Notes: generated by a model not told the origin, from the sequence alone. DNA of 64,000 nucleotides from Psychrobacter pygoscelis (GCF_004335015.1 NZ_RQRU01000002.1:620001-684000); one strand, 5' to 3'. Counted from the first letter of the stretch, positions 28,992 to 39,446 are shown. Numbers and translations are program-made.

Positions 28992-30101
28992 ATGGCATTA
29001 AATTCGATCCCTGAAATTATTGATGATATTCGCGCCGGTAAGATGGTTATCTTAATGGATGATGAAGACCGAGAGAATGAAGGCGATCTCATCATGGCCG
29101 CTACCCATGTTCGTGCTGAAGATATTAACTTCATGATTACCCACGCCCGTGGCTTGGTATGTCTGACTTTAACAGAAGCGCGCTGTCAGCAGTTGGCCCT
29201 ACCGCTTATGTCAGACCGTAATGAGGCAAAATTCAGTACTAACTTTACGGTATCTATCGAAGCCGCCGAAGGTGTCACTACCGGCATCTCAGCGGCGGAT
29301 CGCGCTCGAACGGTTCAAGCAGCAGTGGCCTCAGCGGCCAAGCCTGAAGATATCGTGCAGCCCGGCCATATCTTTCCAATTATGGCGCAAAATGGCGGTG
29401 TATTACACCGTGCCGGCCATACAGAAGCCGGCTGTGACTTAGCAAGGCTCGCCGGTTTAGAGCCAGCGGCGGTTATTGTCGAGATTATCAATGCCGATGG
29501 TACGATGGCTCGCCGTGATGACTTAGAGAAATTTGCTAAAGAGCACGACCTTAAAATGGGTACCATTGCCGACTTAATCACTTATCGCATTGCTAATGAG
29601 CAGACGGTAGAAGAGGTGGAGACCCGAGAGTTTGACACTGAGTTCGGTACCTTCACTCTATATCGTTTTCGTGAATTCGGCGCTGATGAGACCCATCTGG
29701 CCTTGGTAAAGGGTGACTTAAGTGCTGGTGTTAGCACTATCCGCGTCCATGGCTTCCACCCATTAAGAGATTTGTTTGCGGCCAATTGTGACGAGACAGG
29801 GCGAAGTGGTTGGAGTGTACAAGCGGCTCTAAAAGAGATTAGTGAGTCTGAGCGTGGGGCCTTGGTCTGGATTGGCAATCATAGCCCAATCGATATGGGC
29901 GCTGTCTTGGATAAAAGTGCCAGTAATCAGTCTGTAGCCACCATTACCGAGCAGCCTTATCGTAGTATAGGCGTTGGTGCACAGATTTTAAGATATCTTG
30001 GTGTTCGTGATATGCGCTTATTGTCCTCACCGATGAAGTTTTATGCGCTATCCGGTTTTGATTTAAACGTTATTGAATTTGTCGCTGCGCCTACTAGCTA
30101 A
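28992..30101 (+). CDS. ribB: 3,4-dihydroxy-2-butanone 4-phosphate synthase with degenerate GTP cyclohydrolase II half
   Basis: 369 residues with RibBA architecture. The N-terminal ~200 residues are a complete DHBP synthase: MVILMDDEDRENEGDL, ITHARGLVCLTLT and the RAGHTEA motif, making the four-carbon riboflavin precursor from ribulose 5-phosphate. The C-terminal ~165 residues have the GCHII fold outline, but the zinc site (CxnRCDC) is lost: the region reads VHGFHPLRDLFAANCDETGR with a single Cys. GTP cyclohydrolase activity is therefore unlikely and a separate ribA should exist elsewhere. Pseudomonads have similar proteins. Monocistronic, followed by a terminator. Confidence 0.92.
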   Translation: MALNSIPEIIDDIRAGKMVILMDDEDRENEGDLIMAATHVRAEDINFMITHARGLVCLTLTEARCQQLALPLMSDRNEAKFSTNFTVSIEAAEGVTTGISAADRARTVQAAVASAAKPEDIVQPGHIFPIMAQNGGVLHRAGHTEAGCDLARLAGLEPAAVIVEIINADGTMARRDDLEKFAKEHDLKMGTIADLITYRIANEQTVEEVETREFDTEFGTFTLYRFREFGADETHLALVKGDLSAGVSTIRVHGFHPLRDLFAANCDETGRSGWSVQAALKEISESERGALVWIGNHSPIDMGAVLDKSASNQSVATITEQPYRSIGVGAQILRYLGVRDMRLLSSPMKFYALSGFDLNVIEFVAAPTS

Positions 30102-30120
30102 CGACGTTATTAAGATGATA

Positions 30121-30153
30121 AAAAGCGCGGCCTTAAAAGGGCCGCGCTTTTTT
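30121..30153 (+). terminator. Rho-independent terminator of ribB
   Basis: AAAAGCGCGGCC, a short loop and GGCCGCGCTTTTTT form a GC-rich stem with a T-run. The A-run on the left could also stop transcription of the convergent thioesterase gene. Confidence 0.93.
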
Positions 30154-30277
30154 GTATTCAGAGATGTTAGCTCTACCTGACGCGTTCCTATCGCTAGTTG
30201 CTATCAATGGATGCAATAGTTGCCATAGTCATAACTACGCGACTATACTGCCATTAATCTATTTAGACTAATGATAA

Positions 30278-30760
30278 CTATTTAGAGCCAACTTGGCTAT
30301 CGAAGCTAACAATCTGTTGACGCTCATCTTCTTGCCAAGCCACCTTTTGCATCGTTTGTGGATCTAAGCGCACCAATACCGATTCAGCTGTGGCGACAAT
30401 TTGATTTTGTGATTGGCTAAAATAAGCATAACTCATGACCATACTGGTGTTACCCAGATGCTTGCAGCGCACCCCAATTTGCAAGGTATCAGGAAAGACA
30501 ACAGGGCGTAAATATTGACAGCTAGACTGCGCTAAGACAACCTGAACGTTATCATTAAACAGCTCTAAAGCCTCTAAATAACCAATACGTGCAGACTCTG
30601 CATAACGGTAGTACACCACGTTGTTCAGATGATTTAGTGCATCCATATCGCCCCAAGCCACCACTTGCTCATGAACAAAGGCAAACTCAGACCGTAATGA
30701 CGCGATTTGCTCTGCATGGTTGACTTGATTAGGGGCATTATTGATTGTCATATCACTCAT
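30278..30760 (-). CDS. Hotdog-fold acyl-CoA thioesterase (YbgC/4HBT type)
   Basis: 160 residues. The signature WGDMDALNHLNNVVYYRYAE contains the catalytic Asp of the 4-hydroxybenzoyl-CoA thioesterase family. Family members hydrolyse short- or medium-chain acyl-CoA; the substrate here is unknown. It follows the hemC-hemD-hemX genes on the same strand after a 171-base gap, and is convergent with ribB. Confidence 0.85.
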   Translation of the reverse strand: MSDMTINNAPNQVNHAEQIASLRSEFAFVHEQVVAWGDMDALNHLNNVVYYRYAESARIGYLEALELFNDNVQVVLAQSSCQYLRPVVFPDTLQIGVRCKHLGNTSMVMSYAYFSQSQNQIVATAESVLVRLDPQTMQKVAWQEDERQQIVSFDSQVGSK

Positions 30761-30931
30761 AATATCTCATTAATATAGGTAGCTACTTGAAGGGTATCGG
30801 TATGAATTGGACTATAATATAAACTGGACTGTCTCTTAGCCCACTACTTGAGTCAAAAGTTAGTACTCTAACTATCACGTGCATGACTGCCTCGCTACAC
30901 GATTCGTCTTTTGACTCACTCAATATCTAAA

Positions 30932-32020
30932 TCAGTTGGCGGCAGTTTTGTCTTGATCTAGCACTTGAGATGTCGTCAATGTGACCTTAGTCGGTGGTTC
31001 AGCAATCAGTTTGCTAAGCCAATTAATGGCGTCTTGCATACTGGCTAAGTTAATAGTTTCTTGAGCAGGCAGTGTATCTGAGTCGTTGGCGGTAGGGCTA
31101 TCGTTCATTTCAGCTAGATGCTGCTGTGACGTTGACTCCTTCGTTGCAGGGTGTGGTGCTCTGGTATCTTCTACAGCTTTATTGCTTTTGACCCTAGGTG
31201 CGGTTTTTGCTAATGGCGCTGTAGAATCGGTTATCCCCTGAAGTCGTCGAGCCTCCATACCTTGTAGAGACAGTAGCTGCTCTTTGGCTTGTTGCAGATA
31301 CATAAGTAATAACGACTTATCTCGCATATTACTGGCCTGCATAGCCAGATTCAGTGTCATAATCGTTTCATGAACCATGACCTCATAAGTGGCCAGTCTA
31401 CGGGTATCACTGGTTTGCTTTTCGCTCTCTGCTGAGGTGACCTGCTGGCGCAAATAACCCTGAATATCAGCGATGGCTAGGTTATGTAGCTGCCACGGGC
31501 TAGGCTGAGCGCTTTGGGCGAGGAGATTGTCAATATCGTGCTCAAGGCTTTGCTTAAGTACGATGGTCAATGCAGGTGCAATCTCATTATTATCTTGAGA
31601 CATCTGCCACAGTAGTCCACGCAGCAACGACACGGCAGCTGGGTAATCACTATCTGTAATCAGCCTATCCGCCGCCTGAAGCTGGATTCGTAGCATATTC
31701 AATTGATTCTGAGCTTGACTACCTGTTGGCTGATTCTGGACGGGTAGTGTCTGCTGACTAATAGCGTACAGCCGATCATCCATCTCGTTCAGACGACTAC
31801 CGACCTGTTCGCTGGTTTGCAGTCGGGTAAGCACTTCTTGCTCAAAACGCTGCTGTAAAATAAACATCCAGACCATCATAGCGATTAGCATTAGGATAAG
31901 CAGCCATTGTAACCAAAGCAGCAACTGTCCAGCTTTGCGGCGCTGCTGGGTTGGGGTCAAAGGCGGCGCTGACTCCGTCGATACGCTGGCCTCTTCAGTT
32001 GGTTGAGGTTTTAGAGTCAT
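30932..32020 (-). CDS. hemX: HemX-like membrane protein
   Basis: 362 residues. A proline/threonine-rich cytoplasmic start is followed by one membrane helix at residues ~32-50 (LLLWLQWLLILMLIAMMVWM) and a long, Gln/Leu-rich alpha-helical domain containing LLRGLLWQMSQDN and MHETIMTLNLAMQASNMRDK-like stretches. This layout matches the HemX family, often labelled uroporphyrinogen-III C-methyltransferase although it lacks the SAM-binding methylase domain. Position after hemC-hemD supports the call. The C-terminal ~100 residues are low-complexity. The molecular role is not established. Confidence 0.8.
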   Translation of the reverse strand: MTLKPQPTEEASVSTESAPPLTPTQQRRKAGQLLLWLQWLLILMLIAMMVWMFILQQRFEQEVLTRLQTSEQVGSRLNEMDDRLYAISQQTLPVQNQPTGSQAQNQLNMLRIQLQAADRLITDSDYPAAVSLLRGLLWQMSQDNNEIAPALTIVLKQSLEHDIDNLLAQSAQPSPWQLHNLAIADIQGYLRQQVTSAESEKQTSDTRRLATYEVMVHETIMTLNLAMQASNMRDKSLLLMYLQQAKEQLLSLQGMEARRLQGITDSTAPLAKTAPRVKSNKAVEDTRAPHPATKESTSQQHLAEMNDSPTANDSDTLPAQETINLASMQDAINWLSKLIAEPPTKVTLTTSQVLDQDKTAAN

Positions 32021-32154
32021 ACAACCATTCCCTGCTCATTAACACGTTAATAAAACTGATAATATGATAAAAGATAGCTCGTTATATCAATTAAGCTGCA
32101 TTCAATCTACCTGCCCACTACCACTCCAATAAATTAGATAGTGATAAAAATAAG

Positions 32155-32985
32155 CTAAAGCGTAGCAGCAGCCTTAATAATCTCATCAGGATCCAGAGAC
32201 TCTACCTGCTGATATCTGAGCTGCCTATCGGCAAACAACCCAGCCAAACGCTGCCCTAAAACAATATAAACAAAATCTGCTAATGTAGGATATGAGGTCT
32301 CTGTACTTGGCTTGAGCAAATGCTGCCAATGCGCAAAGGCAGCACCACTACTAATAATGACTATGGGCACTATCGCCCACGGCGTATCAGCGCTACCTTG
32401 GAGATACTCTGTTAGCCAATTACGATATACCGTACTTGATTTTTTTGGCCAGACTCGCTCATACCAAGCAATACTATCGACCTGTACCCCGCGCTGTCTT
32501 AAGGTGTCAACCAGCAGCCTGCGCCCCCCCAGACCACGCCACATTAACACCCGATCCCCAATGCCAAGCGCCGCGATCAGGGGCATCTCTAGCATTCCTT
32601 CGTTATTAGGCTCTATAGGCTGCTGCACAGCAATACCTTGACGACGAAAGATATCAGCCGTAGCTCCACCCACCGCGACGAAGGTAGTGGGCAGCCAAGT
32701 CTGACTAGATAGGCGCTTCATAATAGCCGCTGAATCATTAGCGCTCTGCCAATACTTCAAGCCTAGTGCCGCAGCGCTTGGGCTTACCGTGACTGTCACC
32801 GCATAATCACCTTCTGTCCAGCGCTGCATCAGCGACTTATCATGAGCTGTCAGTGGACGTGGGTTTAATGCCAATAACGGTAGTAGCAACTCTTCGTACC
32901 CGTTGGCTTTGAGCGCCACTGATAAGGGTGCTGCGCGTTCAGTAGGCCGAGTATTAATGACGACCCTTTGCTGATGCTTACTCAT
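32155..32985 (-). CDS. hemD: Uroporphyrinogen-III synthase
   Basis: 276 residues, two-domain HemD fold with the usual low conservation. Recognisable pieces are NTRPTERAAPLSVAL at the start, TVSPSAAALGLKYW, FVAVGGATADIFRRQG, LMWRGLGGRRLLVDTL and IISSGAAFAHW. It cyclises hydroxymethylbilane from HemC with inversion of ring D. It lies 54 bases after hemC on the same strand, which fixes the identity. Confidence 0.93.
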   Translation of the reverse strand: MSKHQQRVVINTRPTERAAPLSVALKANGYEELLLPLLALNPRPLTAHDKSLMQRWTEGDYAVTVTVSPSAAALGLKYWQSANDSAAIMKRLSSQTWLPTTFVAVGGATADIFRRQGIAVQQPIEPNNEGMLEMPLIAALGIGDRVLMWRGLGGRRLLVDTLRQRGVQVDSIAWYERVWPKKSSTVYRNWLTEYLQGSADTPWAIVPIVIISSGAAFAHWQHLLKPSTETSYPTLADFVYIVLGQRLAGLFADRQLRYQQVESLDPDEIIKAAATL

Positions 32986-33039
32986 GAAAGATACGCCATC
33001 TACACTATACCTCCTAAGCCTAACATCGTCTGTACCACC

Positions 33040-34032
33040 TTATGCGGAATAGATATTTTGTAATATCTGCTTAGCCCCTTTATCCAGCAGCTGCTGGGCG
33101 ACTGCAATACCCAAATCATTGGCCAATTGCTCATTATGGGCTTGGGCGTCAGGGGTTGTTAATGGCTTTAGCCTAGTACGCTGCTCAGCTTTTAATAACA
33201 CCGAACCGTCCGGCTCACCTACGCGGCCACGAAGCCAAAGCTCGTTACTATCCTCTAATACCGCAAAAGCGGCGATAGGGACTTGACAGCCACCTTCAAG
33301 ATGACGATTCAACGCTCGCTCTGCTATCAAGCGAATTCGTGCTTTAGCGTCATTTAATGGGGCAAGCAACGACAGCACCTGCTCATCACCTTCACGGCAT
33401 TCAATAGCAAGGGCACCTTGACCGACTGCAGGTAGACTAATATCGATGTTCAGCTCACTACGAATGCGCTCATCAAGACCAATACGCTGCAAGCCACTCG
33501 TCGCCAAGATAATGGCATCATATTCACCGGCATCTAGCTTACCCAATCGCGTCCCAACATTACCACGCAGCGTCTTGATGATTAAATCAGGGCGGTACGC
33601 TTTTATTTGGCACTGGCGACGTAGACTAGAAGTACCTACTACCGCCCCTTGAGGAAGAGCTTCAAGCGAGTCAAAGTTATTGGAGACAAAGGCATCGGTT
33701 GGCGCGGCGCGCTCACAATAGGCACCTAAGGTTAAGCCGGTTGGTAACACCATCGGCACATCTTTTAAAGAGTGCACCGCAATATCAGCACGCTTATCAA
33801 ACATGGCTTGTTCTAACTCTTTAACAAATAAGCCTTTACCGCCAATCTTGGCCAGCGGGGTGTCCAATATCTTATCCCCTTTGGTGACGATCTTGACCAA
33901 ATTGACCGTCAATCCTGGGTTTAATGCCATCAGCCTATCTTTGATATGCTCAGCTTGCCATAGGGCTAGAGGACTTTGACGTGTTGCGATATTCAACGTG
34001 GCTGCGGGGAGTGTTAAGTCAGATTCAGTCAT
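33040..34032 (-). CDS. hemC: Hydroxymethylbilane synthase (porphobilinogen deaminase)
   Basis: 330 residues. Key motifs are [38 protein letters not shown] and [11 protein letters not shown], where Cys249 carries the dipyrromethane cofactor. It polymerises four porphobilinogens for haem synthesis. It follows algR-type gene order known from Pseudomonas (argH, algZ, algR, hemC, hemD) but is separated from algR by a terminator, so it likely has its own promoter in 34033-34140. Confidence 0.97.
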   Translation of the reverse strand: MTESDLTLPAATLNIATRQSPLALWQAEHIKDRLMALNPGLTVNLVKIVTKGDKILDTPLAKIGGKGLFVKELEQAMFDKRADIAVHSLKDVPMVLPTGLTLGAYCERAAPTDAFVSNNFDSLEALPQGAVVGTSSLRRQCQIKAYRPDLIIKTLRGNVGTRLGKLDAGEYDAIILATSGLQRIGLDERIRSELNIDISLPAVGQGALAIECREGDEQVLSLLAPLNDAKARIRLIAERALNRHLEGGCQVPIAAFAVLEDSNELWLRGRVGEPDGSVLLKAEQRTRLKPLTTPDAQAHNEQLANDLGIAVAQQLLDKGAKQILQNIYSA

Positions 34033-34141
34033 AAAAATTAGTTACATCCAAAGCATTAGCGATAATTTAACGTGTTAGCTCATCAATTCTAATTCTGTCA
34101 CTGCACACTGTTTTACATACGAATAAACCTTATGGCAGGAC

Positions 34142-34176
34142 AAAAAAACACCCCTATTTAATCATAAATAAGGGTG
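34142..34176 (-). terminator. Terminator between the LytTR regulator and hemC
   Basis: Minus strand: CACCCTTATTTA, a 4-base loop and TAAATAGGGGTG, one mismatch, followed by seven T. It lies about 105 bases beyond the regulator's stop. Confidence 0.88.
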
Positions 34177-34279
34177 AGATGATATAAATCAGTTGTTAAA
34201 GTCAGCGCTATAAAATTAAGATAGAATATCGTGAAGTCACTGTCTTAACACGCCCAAACTATAAGCGCTTTTTGAGCGG

Positions 34280-35020
34280 TTACATATTCTGAATCTTATC
34301 ACGCAACACAGGTAAATGACGGCGGCTTACCGCTAGCGCTTCATCAATACCTTTAAAGCGTACTTGGTACTGGCCAGAATCTACTGTCTCCAGTAGGTCA
34401 AGATAGTCCAAATTAATCAGAGCATTGCGATGAACGCGGAACAGCTCATCTGCAAACTCTTGCTCTAGCTCTTTTAGAGTCTCATCAATCAGTACCGTAC
34501 CTTCTTTGTGGCGGACTTTGACATACTTTTGATCCGCGGTAAAATAGTAGATATCTGATAAAGGAATAAGCTCCACACCGCGATGGGTCCGCGCCGCGAT
34601 ATGCTGACGCCGTGGTGGATTGGCAGTAGGGTCTTCAAGTTTTCGCAGCTCATTCAACTGCGCTGCATTTAAGCTTTTCGCTTTGGATAAGGCCTCAAGC
34701 AATTCATCTTTATTGACAGGCTTTAACAGATAGCCGATAGCATTGGCCTTGAATGCAGTAATCGCGTAGTGGTCATAAGCAGTCACAAAAATAATCGCTG
34801 GCGGGTTTTGCAGTTCATTAAGTGCCTGAGCACAGCGAACCCCATCCATCTCTGGCATACGAATGTCTAACAAAATCACGTCAGGCTGATACTGTTTTAC
34901 CGCAACAACAGCCTCAACACCAGTCATAGCCTGTGCCACTACCTCATGATCTTCATCTTGAACAATTCTCACCAAGCGCTCACGCGCCAATGGCTCGTCA
35001 TCACAAACCACAATTCGCAT
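34280..35020 (-). CDS. algR: AlgR-like LytTR response regulator
   Basis: 246 residues. The receiver domain has the acidic pair CDDEP at residues 6-10 and the phospho-acceptor Asp52 in ILLDIRMPEMDG, then FVTAYD and the conserved Lys in LLKPV. A LytTR DNA-binding domain follows from about residue 140 (RTHRGVELIPLSDIYYFTAD, RVHRNALIN, VSRRHLPVL). In Pseudomonas, AlgR with FimS/AlgZ controls type IV pili, alginate and virulence genes; targets here are unknown. It is transcribed after the sensor gene, across a 201-base gap. Confidence 0.88.
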   Translation of the reverse strand: MRIVVCDDEPLARERLVRIVQDEDHEVVAQAMTGVEAVVAVKQYQPDVILLDIRMPEMDGVRCAQALNELQNPPAIIFVTAYDHYAITAFKANAIGYLLKPVNKDELLEALSKAKSLNAAQLNELRKLEDPTANPPRRQHIAARTHRGVELIPLSDIYYFTADQKYVKVRHKEGTVLIDETLKELEQEFADELFRVHRNALINLDYLDLLETVDSGQYQVRFKGIDEALAVSRRHLPVLRDKIQNM

Positions 35021-35221
35021 TCACAGCTCCTTCTATTTTATGGCAGTACATTTGTGCATTTATAACATATTATCATGATTTCTGTGTCAACACAGTGAAA
35101 TTGTAAACGCTTCGTTTCTTTAAATTCTATGCCAAATTATTGCACATTATTATTGACTTAATTAAGTCTTTTTATTTTTAAACTTAATCGTGTAACGCTT
35201 AAGCTCTAAAGTGTTGCTCTG

Positions 35222-36373
35222 TTAAAGCCCCGCATCATGTAAAGGATAACTAATGGTCGTCTGCATTTGCTGCTGATTAATCTGACTTTTAATATAAGCG
35301 CTTTTCCCAAAATTGAGCTGAAGTCGCTTGGTTTGAATCTCGAAGTTTATCTGTCGACTGAGGTCTCGCTTGATAAATAAAGTCTTGCTAGGCAGCTGTA
35401 CGTTTATTTCAATCACCACGCGGTGGTATTGCCAAGTTACCTCAATAGACATATAAATAGTCTCGGTAGTCATCTCTACCACACTCAATAATATCTGCTC
35501 TAGCACACTCTGTAAGGTAAGAGCAGTGATGACCATATCGTACATCATGTCATCATCAGGGAGACGCCAAACTACCTCAAGCTTATCCGTCAATCGGCAT
35601 GCTTCGATTGAAAGGTAGTGCTGACATAGGGCGACCTCTTCTTCAAAGCTGATCTCTTTTGGACCATTGAAACTGGCGCGGAACAGCGCTGACACATGCT
35701 GTAATAGCTCAGCTGCCTTAGCCGGGCTAGACTCTATTAAAGAGACAAGCGTATTGATAGTATTAAAAAAAAAGTGGGGGGCGATACGCGCTTTAATAAG
35801 ATCATTTTGCGCTGCCAGCTGCTGATCAAAGGCTCTTTTTAAAGCCAAAAGCTGTTGATAACGAGACGAGAAATGCAACAAAAAGACAAGGGTAAACCCG
35901 CCTGTTAATAGCCCATTCACTAATGTGTCTATAAGTATCCGCCGGCCACCATAGTTAGCCCAGCCTAGCGCATTTTCAATCAACATGACCAACACTTTGG
36001 CACAGACCGCACACAGGCATAAAATAACCACAATTCGAGCGCCCGCATCAATCGTATGCAGCCGCTTTAGTGTAGGGCGAAAATAGTCCACGATGATAAA
36101 GCCTGGAAAGACTGTGGCCGCAGTAATAACAGCAACCGCTAACAGCCGCTGCAAAAAAAGATACCAAGTGAATAACTCGTAACGCATCATTATGGTCAAA
36201 AATATTGACCAAGCAACCACATATAAGAACACCTGCCAAGGCGTTAAAAAACGTCTAAGATTGGGCACAAAAAACTCTAAACGCTCAGCTAGTAAGGTAG
36301 CCTCATCGTTTGCTATACTGCTCTTATTCTCATGACCTGACTTAAACCAATATGAATGCCACCACTTCTTCAC
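35222..36373 (-). CDS. AlgZ/FimS-like sensor histidine kinase, LytS type, atypical
   Basis: 383 residues from GTG at 36373. About four hydrophobic helices lie between residues 45 and 175, then the HisKA-type box [20 protein letters not shown] with His200. The ATP-binding half is poorly conserved: the usual LVENAIKHG N-box position reads [10 protein letters not shown], and no GxGxG boxes are seen, as is also reported for Pseudomonas AlgZ/FimS. The first 22 bases overlap argH head-to-head; a GTG at residue 36 (36268) would avoid this and is a possible alternative start. It pairs with the adjacent AlgR-like regulator. Confidence 0.8.
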   Translation of the reverse strand: MKKWWHSYWFKSGHENKSSIANDEATLLAERLEFFVPNLRRFLTPWQVFLYVVAWSIFLTIMMRYELFTWYLFLQRLLAVAVITAATVFPGFIIVDYFRPTLKRLHTIDAGARIVVILCLCAVCAKVLVMLIENALGWANYGGRRILIDTLVNGLLTGGFTLVFLLHFSSRYQQLLALKRAFDQQLAAQNDLIKARIAPHFFFNTINTLVSLIESSPAKAAELLQHVSALFRASFNGPKEISFEEEVALCQHYLSIEACRLTDKLEVVWRLPDDDMMYDMVITALTLQSVLEQILLSVVEMTTETIYMSIEVTWQYHRVVIEINVQLPSKTLFIKRDLSRQINFEIQTKRLQLNFGKSAYIKSQINQQQMQTTISYPLHDAGL

Positions 36374-37881
36374 AACTTAACAGTCCTAACCCGTCTAACG
36401 TCTCTAAGCCCACTACTGCCGCTGATTCTACCACATCGTCTGCTAAGCAGTCTCAACAAGATAGCACTGCTACGAATAAAGCACCGGGGCAGCAGATGTG
36501 GGGCGGCCGCTTTAGCGAGGCCACCGATAGCTTCGTTGCTGCTTTTACCGCCTCTGTAGGCTTTGATCAGCGCTTTGCTCGCCATGATATAGAAGGCTCT
36601 ATTGCCCATGCAACGATGCTAGGGCAATGTGGCATCTTGGATCAAAAAGATGTCACCACTATTATCGATGGCCTCAAGCAAGTGCAGCAAGAGATCGATA
36701 ATGGCGAATTTAACTGGTCGGTGACTCTCGAAGATGTCCATATGAATGTCGAATCGCGACTGACCGATTTGATTGGCTCAGTGGGCAAAAAACTGCACAC
36801 TGGCCGTAGCCGCAATGATCAAGTAGCCACCGATATCAGACTTTGGCTACGAGAAGAGACGGACAATATTATTGAGCTACTTGTGCGTTTGCAATCTGGC
36901 CTTCTTGATTTAGCTGAGCAGCATACGGACACCATCATGCCAGGCTTTACCCATCTACAAACCGCTCAGCCTGTCAGTTTTGGCCATCATGTATTAGCAT
37001 GGTTTGAGATGCTCAACCGCGATACCGAGCGTCTAATCGACACTCGTCGCCGTATCAACCAAATGCCCCTTGGTAGTGCCGCTCTGGCAGGAACCACCTT
37101 CCCTATCGACCGTACCATTACTGCTGAGCTGTTAGGTTTTGAAGGCATTTGCCAAAACTCTCTAGATGCTGTCTCAGATCGTGACTTCGCTATTGAATTC
37201 ACTGCTGCCGCTTCTATATTGATGATGCACTTATCGCGAATGAGTGAAGAGCTTATTTTATGGATGTCAGCGCAGTTTGGCTTTGTACAGATCCCTGACC
37301 GCTTTTGTACTGGTTCCTCTATTATGCCGCAGAAAAAGAACCCCGATGTACCCGAGCTGGTTCGGGGTAAAGCTGCTCGTGTGTTCGGACAGCTAACCAC
37401 TTTATTAACGCTAATGAAAAATCAACCCTTGGCCTATAATAAAGACAACCAAGAAGACAAAGAGCCGTTATTTGATTGTGTCGATACCTTGACAGGCTCT
37501 TTGCTAGCTTTTGCTGATATGCTGCCTAATATTGTCCCTAATAAAGACAATATGCGAGCAGCGACCATGAAAGGCTATGCCACGGCCACTGACTTAGCTG
37601 ATTATCTGGTTCGCCGCGGCGTTGCTTTTCGGGATGCGCACGAAGTGGTCGGTAATGCTGTAGCCCTTGGGATTCAAGAAGGCGTCGATCTCAGCGATTT
37701 AAGCCTAGCGCAATTGCAGCAATTTAGCGATGCTATTGGTGAGGATGTGTTTGATTATCTAACTTTAGAAGGCTCACTTGCTGCCCGTGACCATCTTGGT
37801 GGTACAGCGCCTAATCAGGTAATCAAAGCAGTCGCAACAGGTCGTGAACGCCTAAAAAGATTTGCGACTTCGTCAAATTAA
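36352..37881 (+). CDS. argH: Argininosuccinate lyase
   Basis: 509 residues as read from ATG at 36352, against about 460 normally. The excess is a Ser/Thr/Gln-rich N-terminal tail of 48 residues before the canonical MWGGRF at 36496, so ATG at 36496 is a credible alternative start. Family motifs are [22 protein letters not shown], the signature [12 protein letters not shown] with the catalytic Ser loop, and KDNQEDKEP. It splits argininosuccinate to arginine and fumarate, the last step of arginine synthesis. It is divergent from and overlapping the sensor kinase gene. Confidence 0.94.
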   Translation: MNATTSSQLNSPNPSNVSKPTTAADSTTSSAKQSQQDSTATNKAPGQQMWGGRFSEATDSFVAAFTASVGFDQRFARHDIEGSIAHATMLGQCGILDQKDVTTIIDGLKQVQQEIDNGEFNWSVTLEDVHMNVESRLTDLIGSVGKKLHTGRSRNDQVATDIRLWLREETDNIIELLVRLQSGLLDLAEQHTDTIMPGFTHLQTAQPVSFGHHVLAWFEMLNRDTERLIDTRRRINQMPLGSAALAGTTFPIDRTITAELLGFEGICQNSLDAVSDRDFAIEFTAAASILMMHLSRMSEELILWMSAQFGFVQIPDRFCTGSSIMPQKKNPDVPELVRGKAARVFGQLTTLLTLMKNQPLAYNKDNQEDKEPLFDCVDTLTGSLLAFADMLPNIVPNKDNMRAATMKGYATATDLADYLVRRGVAFRDAHEVVGNAVALGIQEGVDLSDLSLAQLQQFSDAIGEDVFDYLTLEGSLAARDHLGGTAPNQVIKAVATGRERLKRFATSSN

Positions 37882-37971
37882 CCGCACCTTGCTAACTGTT
37901 TTAAACTATGGATTACGGTGTTTTAATATTGAACCAAGCTCATAGCTTTACTTAAGAAATGGAAATGACTT

Positions 37972-38265
37972 ATGACTGAGACCTTTGACCCAAAAGCGAA
38001 TTTAGTATTTTGCCGCAAGTATCAGCAAGAGCTGCCTAAAATGCCACACCCACCATTCCCTAACCCAGCAGGCGAAGAGATTCAAAATACGGTCTCAAAA
38101 AAAGCTTGGGACGAATGGCTTGAGCATCAGACCATGCTGATTAACGAAAACCATCTTAGTATGATGGACCCTGAAGCCAAGAAGTTTTTGACCGAACAGC
38201 GAAATAAGTTCTTAGACAATGCAGACTATGAACGACCTCAAGGTTGGACGCCTGAAAGTAAATAA
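37972..38265 (+). CDS. yggX: Fe(II)-trafficking / oxidative damage protection protein
   Basis: 97 residues, slightly longer than the usual ~90. The family core is clear: [13 protein letters not shown] with the conserved Cys, [27 protein letters not shown] and the end [12 protein letters not shown]. YggX protects iron-sulfur clusters and labile iron from oxidants. It lies 90 bases after argH and may be cotranscribed with it. A terminator follows. Confidence 0.95.
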   Translation: MTETFDPKANLVFCRKYQQELPKMPHPPFPNPAGEEIQNTVSKKAWDEWLEHQTMLINENHLSMMDPEAKKFLTEQRNKFLDNADYERPQGWTPESK

Positions 38266-38295
38266 TAGTTTGATTGTCAATTATTACTGTAACCC

Positions 38296-38329
38296 AAAAA
38301 ACGCGCTATAACTATAGCGCGTTTTTTAT
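38296..38329. terminator. Bidirectional terminator between yggX and phoU
   Basis: AAAAAACGCGCTATA-AC-TATAGCGCGTTTTTT is a near-perfect palindrome with A- and T-runs on either side, serving both convergent genes. Confidence 0.93.
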
Positions 38330-38376
38330 ACCCCTTATTAGGGCGTAGCTTTAAGAAAACTGACTGCTCATAAAAT

Positions 38377-39189
38377 CTACTTCTCAGTGCCCAAATTCGA
38401 TAGGTCACTGTCATCATTTTTTTCTAGTTTATAATCAGCATTCTTATTAGCATGAGCCTCTCGGGCGGCCTGCTGCTCATTCGCTTCTTGCACAGCCTTT
38501 TCTACATTGGCATAGTCTGAGTGACGAACATCCGTACCACTAACCGAATATATAACAAGCTCTGCAACATTGCGCGCATGATCACCGATACGCTCTAAGG
38601 CTCGCAGTACCCACATGATGTTGATGACTTTAGAGACATGGCGTGAGTCTTCCATGATATAGGTCATCAATGCGCGAATGGCGGACTGGTATTCGCGGTT
38701 GATTACCCCATCGTTACGCATGACTTCAAACGCTTGCTCAGCATTCAAATGCGTAAACGCATCAAGGGCATTGTGCACCATCAGACGCACTTGATTGCCC
38801 AGATGTTGGACTTCTGCATAGCCGCGCGGTGCATTGCCCTCCGAGGTAATTTGACTGGCCATCTGCGCAATCTTCACCGCTTCATCGCCGATACGTTCCA
38901 GATCTACCACCCCTTTGCTAATGGCCATCACCAAGCGCAGATCATTGGCCGTAGGCTGACGCTTGGCCACTAATAGTAGGATGTGTTCATCGAGCTCCAC
39001 TTCCATATTATTGATATCATGATCAGTACTGATGACTTCTTGAGCCAGTACTTCATCGGCATCTGTCAATGCATGGATAGCCTTCGCTACTTGCGTAGCA
39101 ACGCTGTCGCCCATATGCAAAAATAATTTGGTAGCCTCTTCAAGGTCCTGATCAAAGCTTTTGGAGATATGTTTTTCATGGATAGTCAT
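38377..39189 (-). CDS. phoU: Phosphate-specific transport system accessory protein
   Basis: 270 residues with two PhoU three-helix repeats. Each carries the metal-binding E/DxxxD pattern; GVVDLERIGDEAVKIA and VLRALERIGDHARNVAE are the two diagnostic sites. PhoU links PstSCAB transport to the PhoR kinase and represses the Pho regulon at high phosphate. The C-terminal ~35 residues are a charged tail beyond the family core. Last gene of pstS-pstC-pstA-pstB-phoU; no phoB/phoR in view. Confidence 0.96.
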   Translation of the reverse strand: MTIHEKHISKSFDQDLEEATKLFLHMGDSVATQVAKAIHALTDADEVLAQEVISTDHDINNMEVELDEHILLLVAKRQPTANDLRLVMAISKGVVDLERIGDEAVKIAQMASQITSEGNAPRGYAEVQHLGNQVRLMVHNALDAFTHLNAEQAFEVMRNDGVINREYQSAIRALMTYIMEDSRHVSKVINIMWVLRALERIGDHARNVAELVIYSVSGTDVRHSDYANVEKAVQEANEQQAAREAHANKNADYKLEKNDDSDLSNLGTEK

Positions 39190-39446
39190 AGGTCGTACCC
39201 TCCGTGTATAGATGCTGGCGACAGTACGCGCCTACTTGACCAAATGTGCTCAGCATGGTTTATGCCTAATTGCTGATATAGCTGTGCTAACGCTCTGCTA
39301 CTCACAATCGTCTTCTTAGCCTGAACTCTTATCGATAATAGAGGGCTAGCGTCAGGCCATACGACCTATAGCTTCCCTCAGTCCCTCTGCCTAATTAACC
39401 ACAGTATCAAAACACAGTATCAGACTGCAGTGGCAGCGAAGCTTAC

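Noticed and set aside
36987..37400. 137-codon minus frame opposite argH
   Set aside because: Antisense shadow of the conserved ArgH core; Ser/Arg-rich and without a family.
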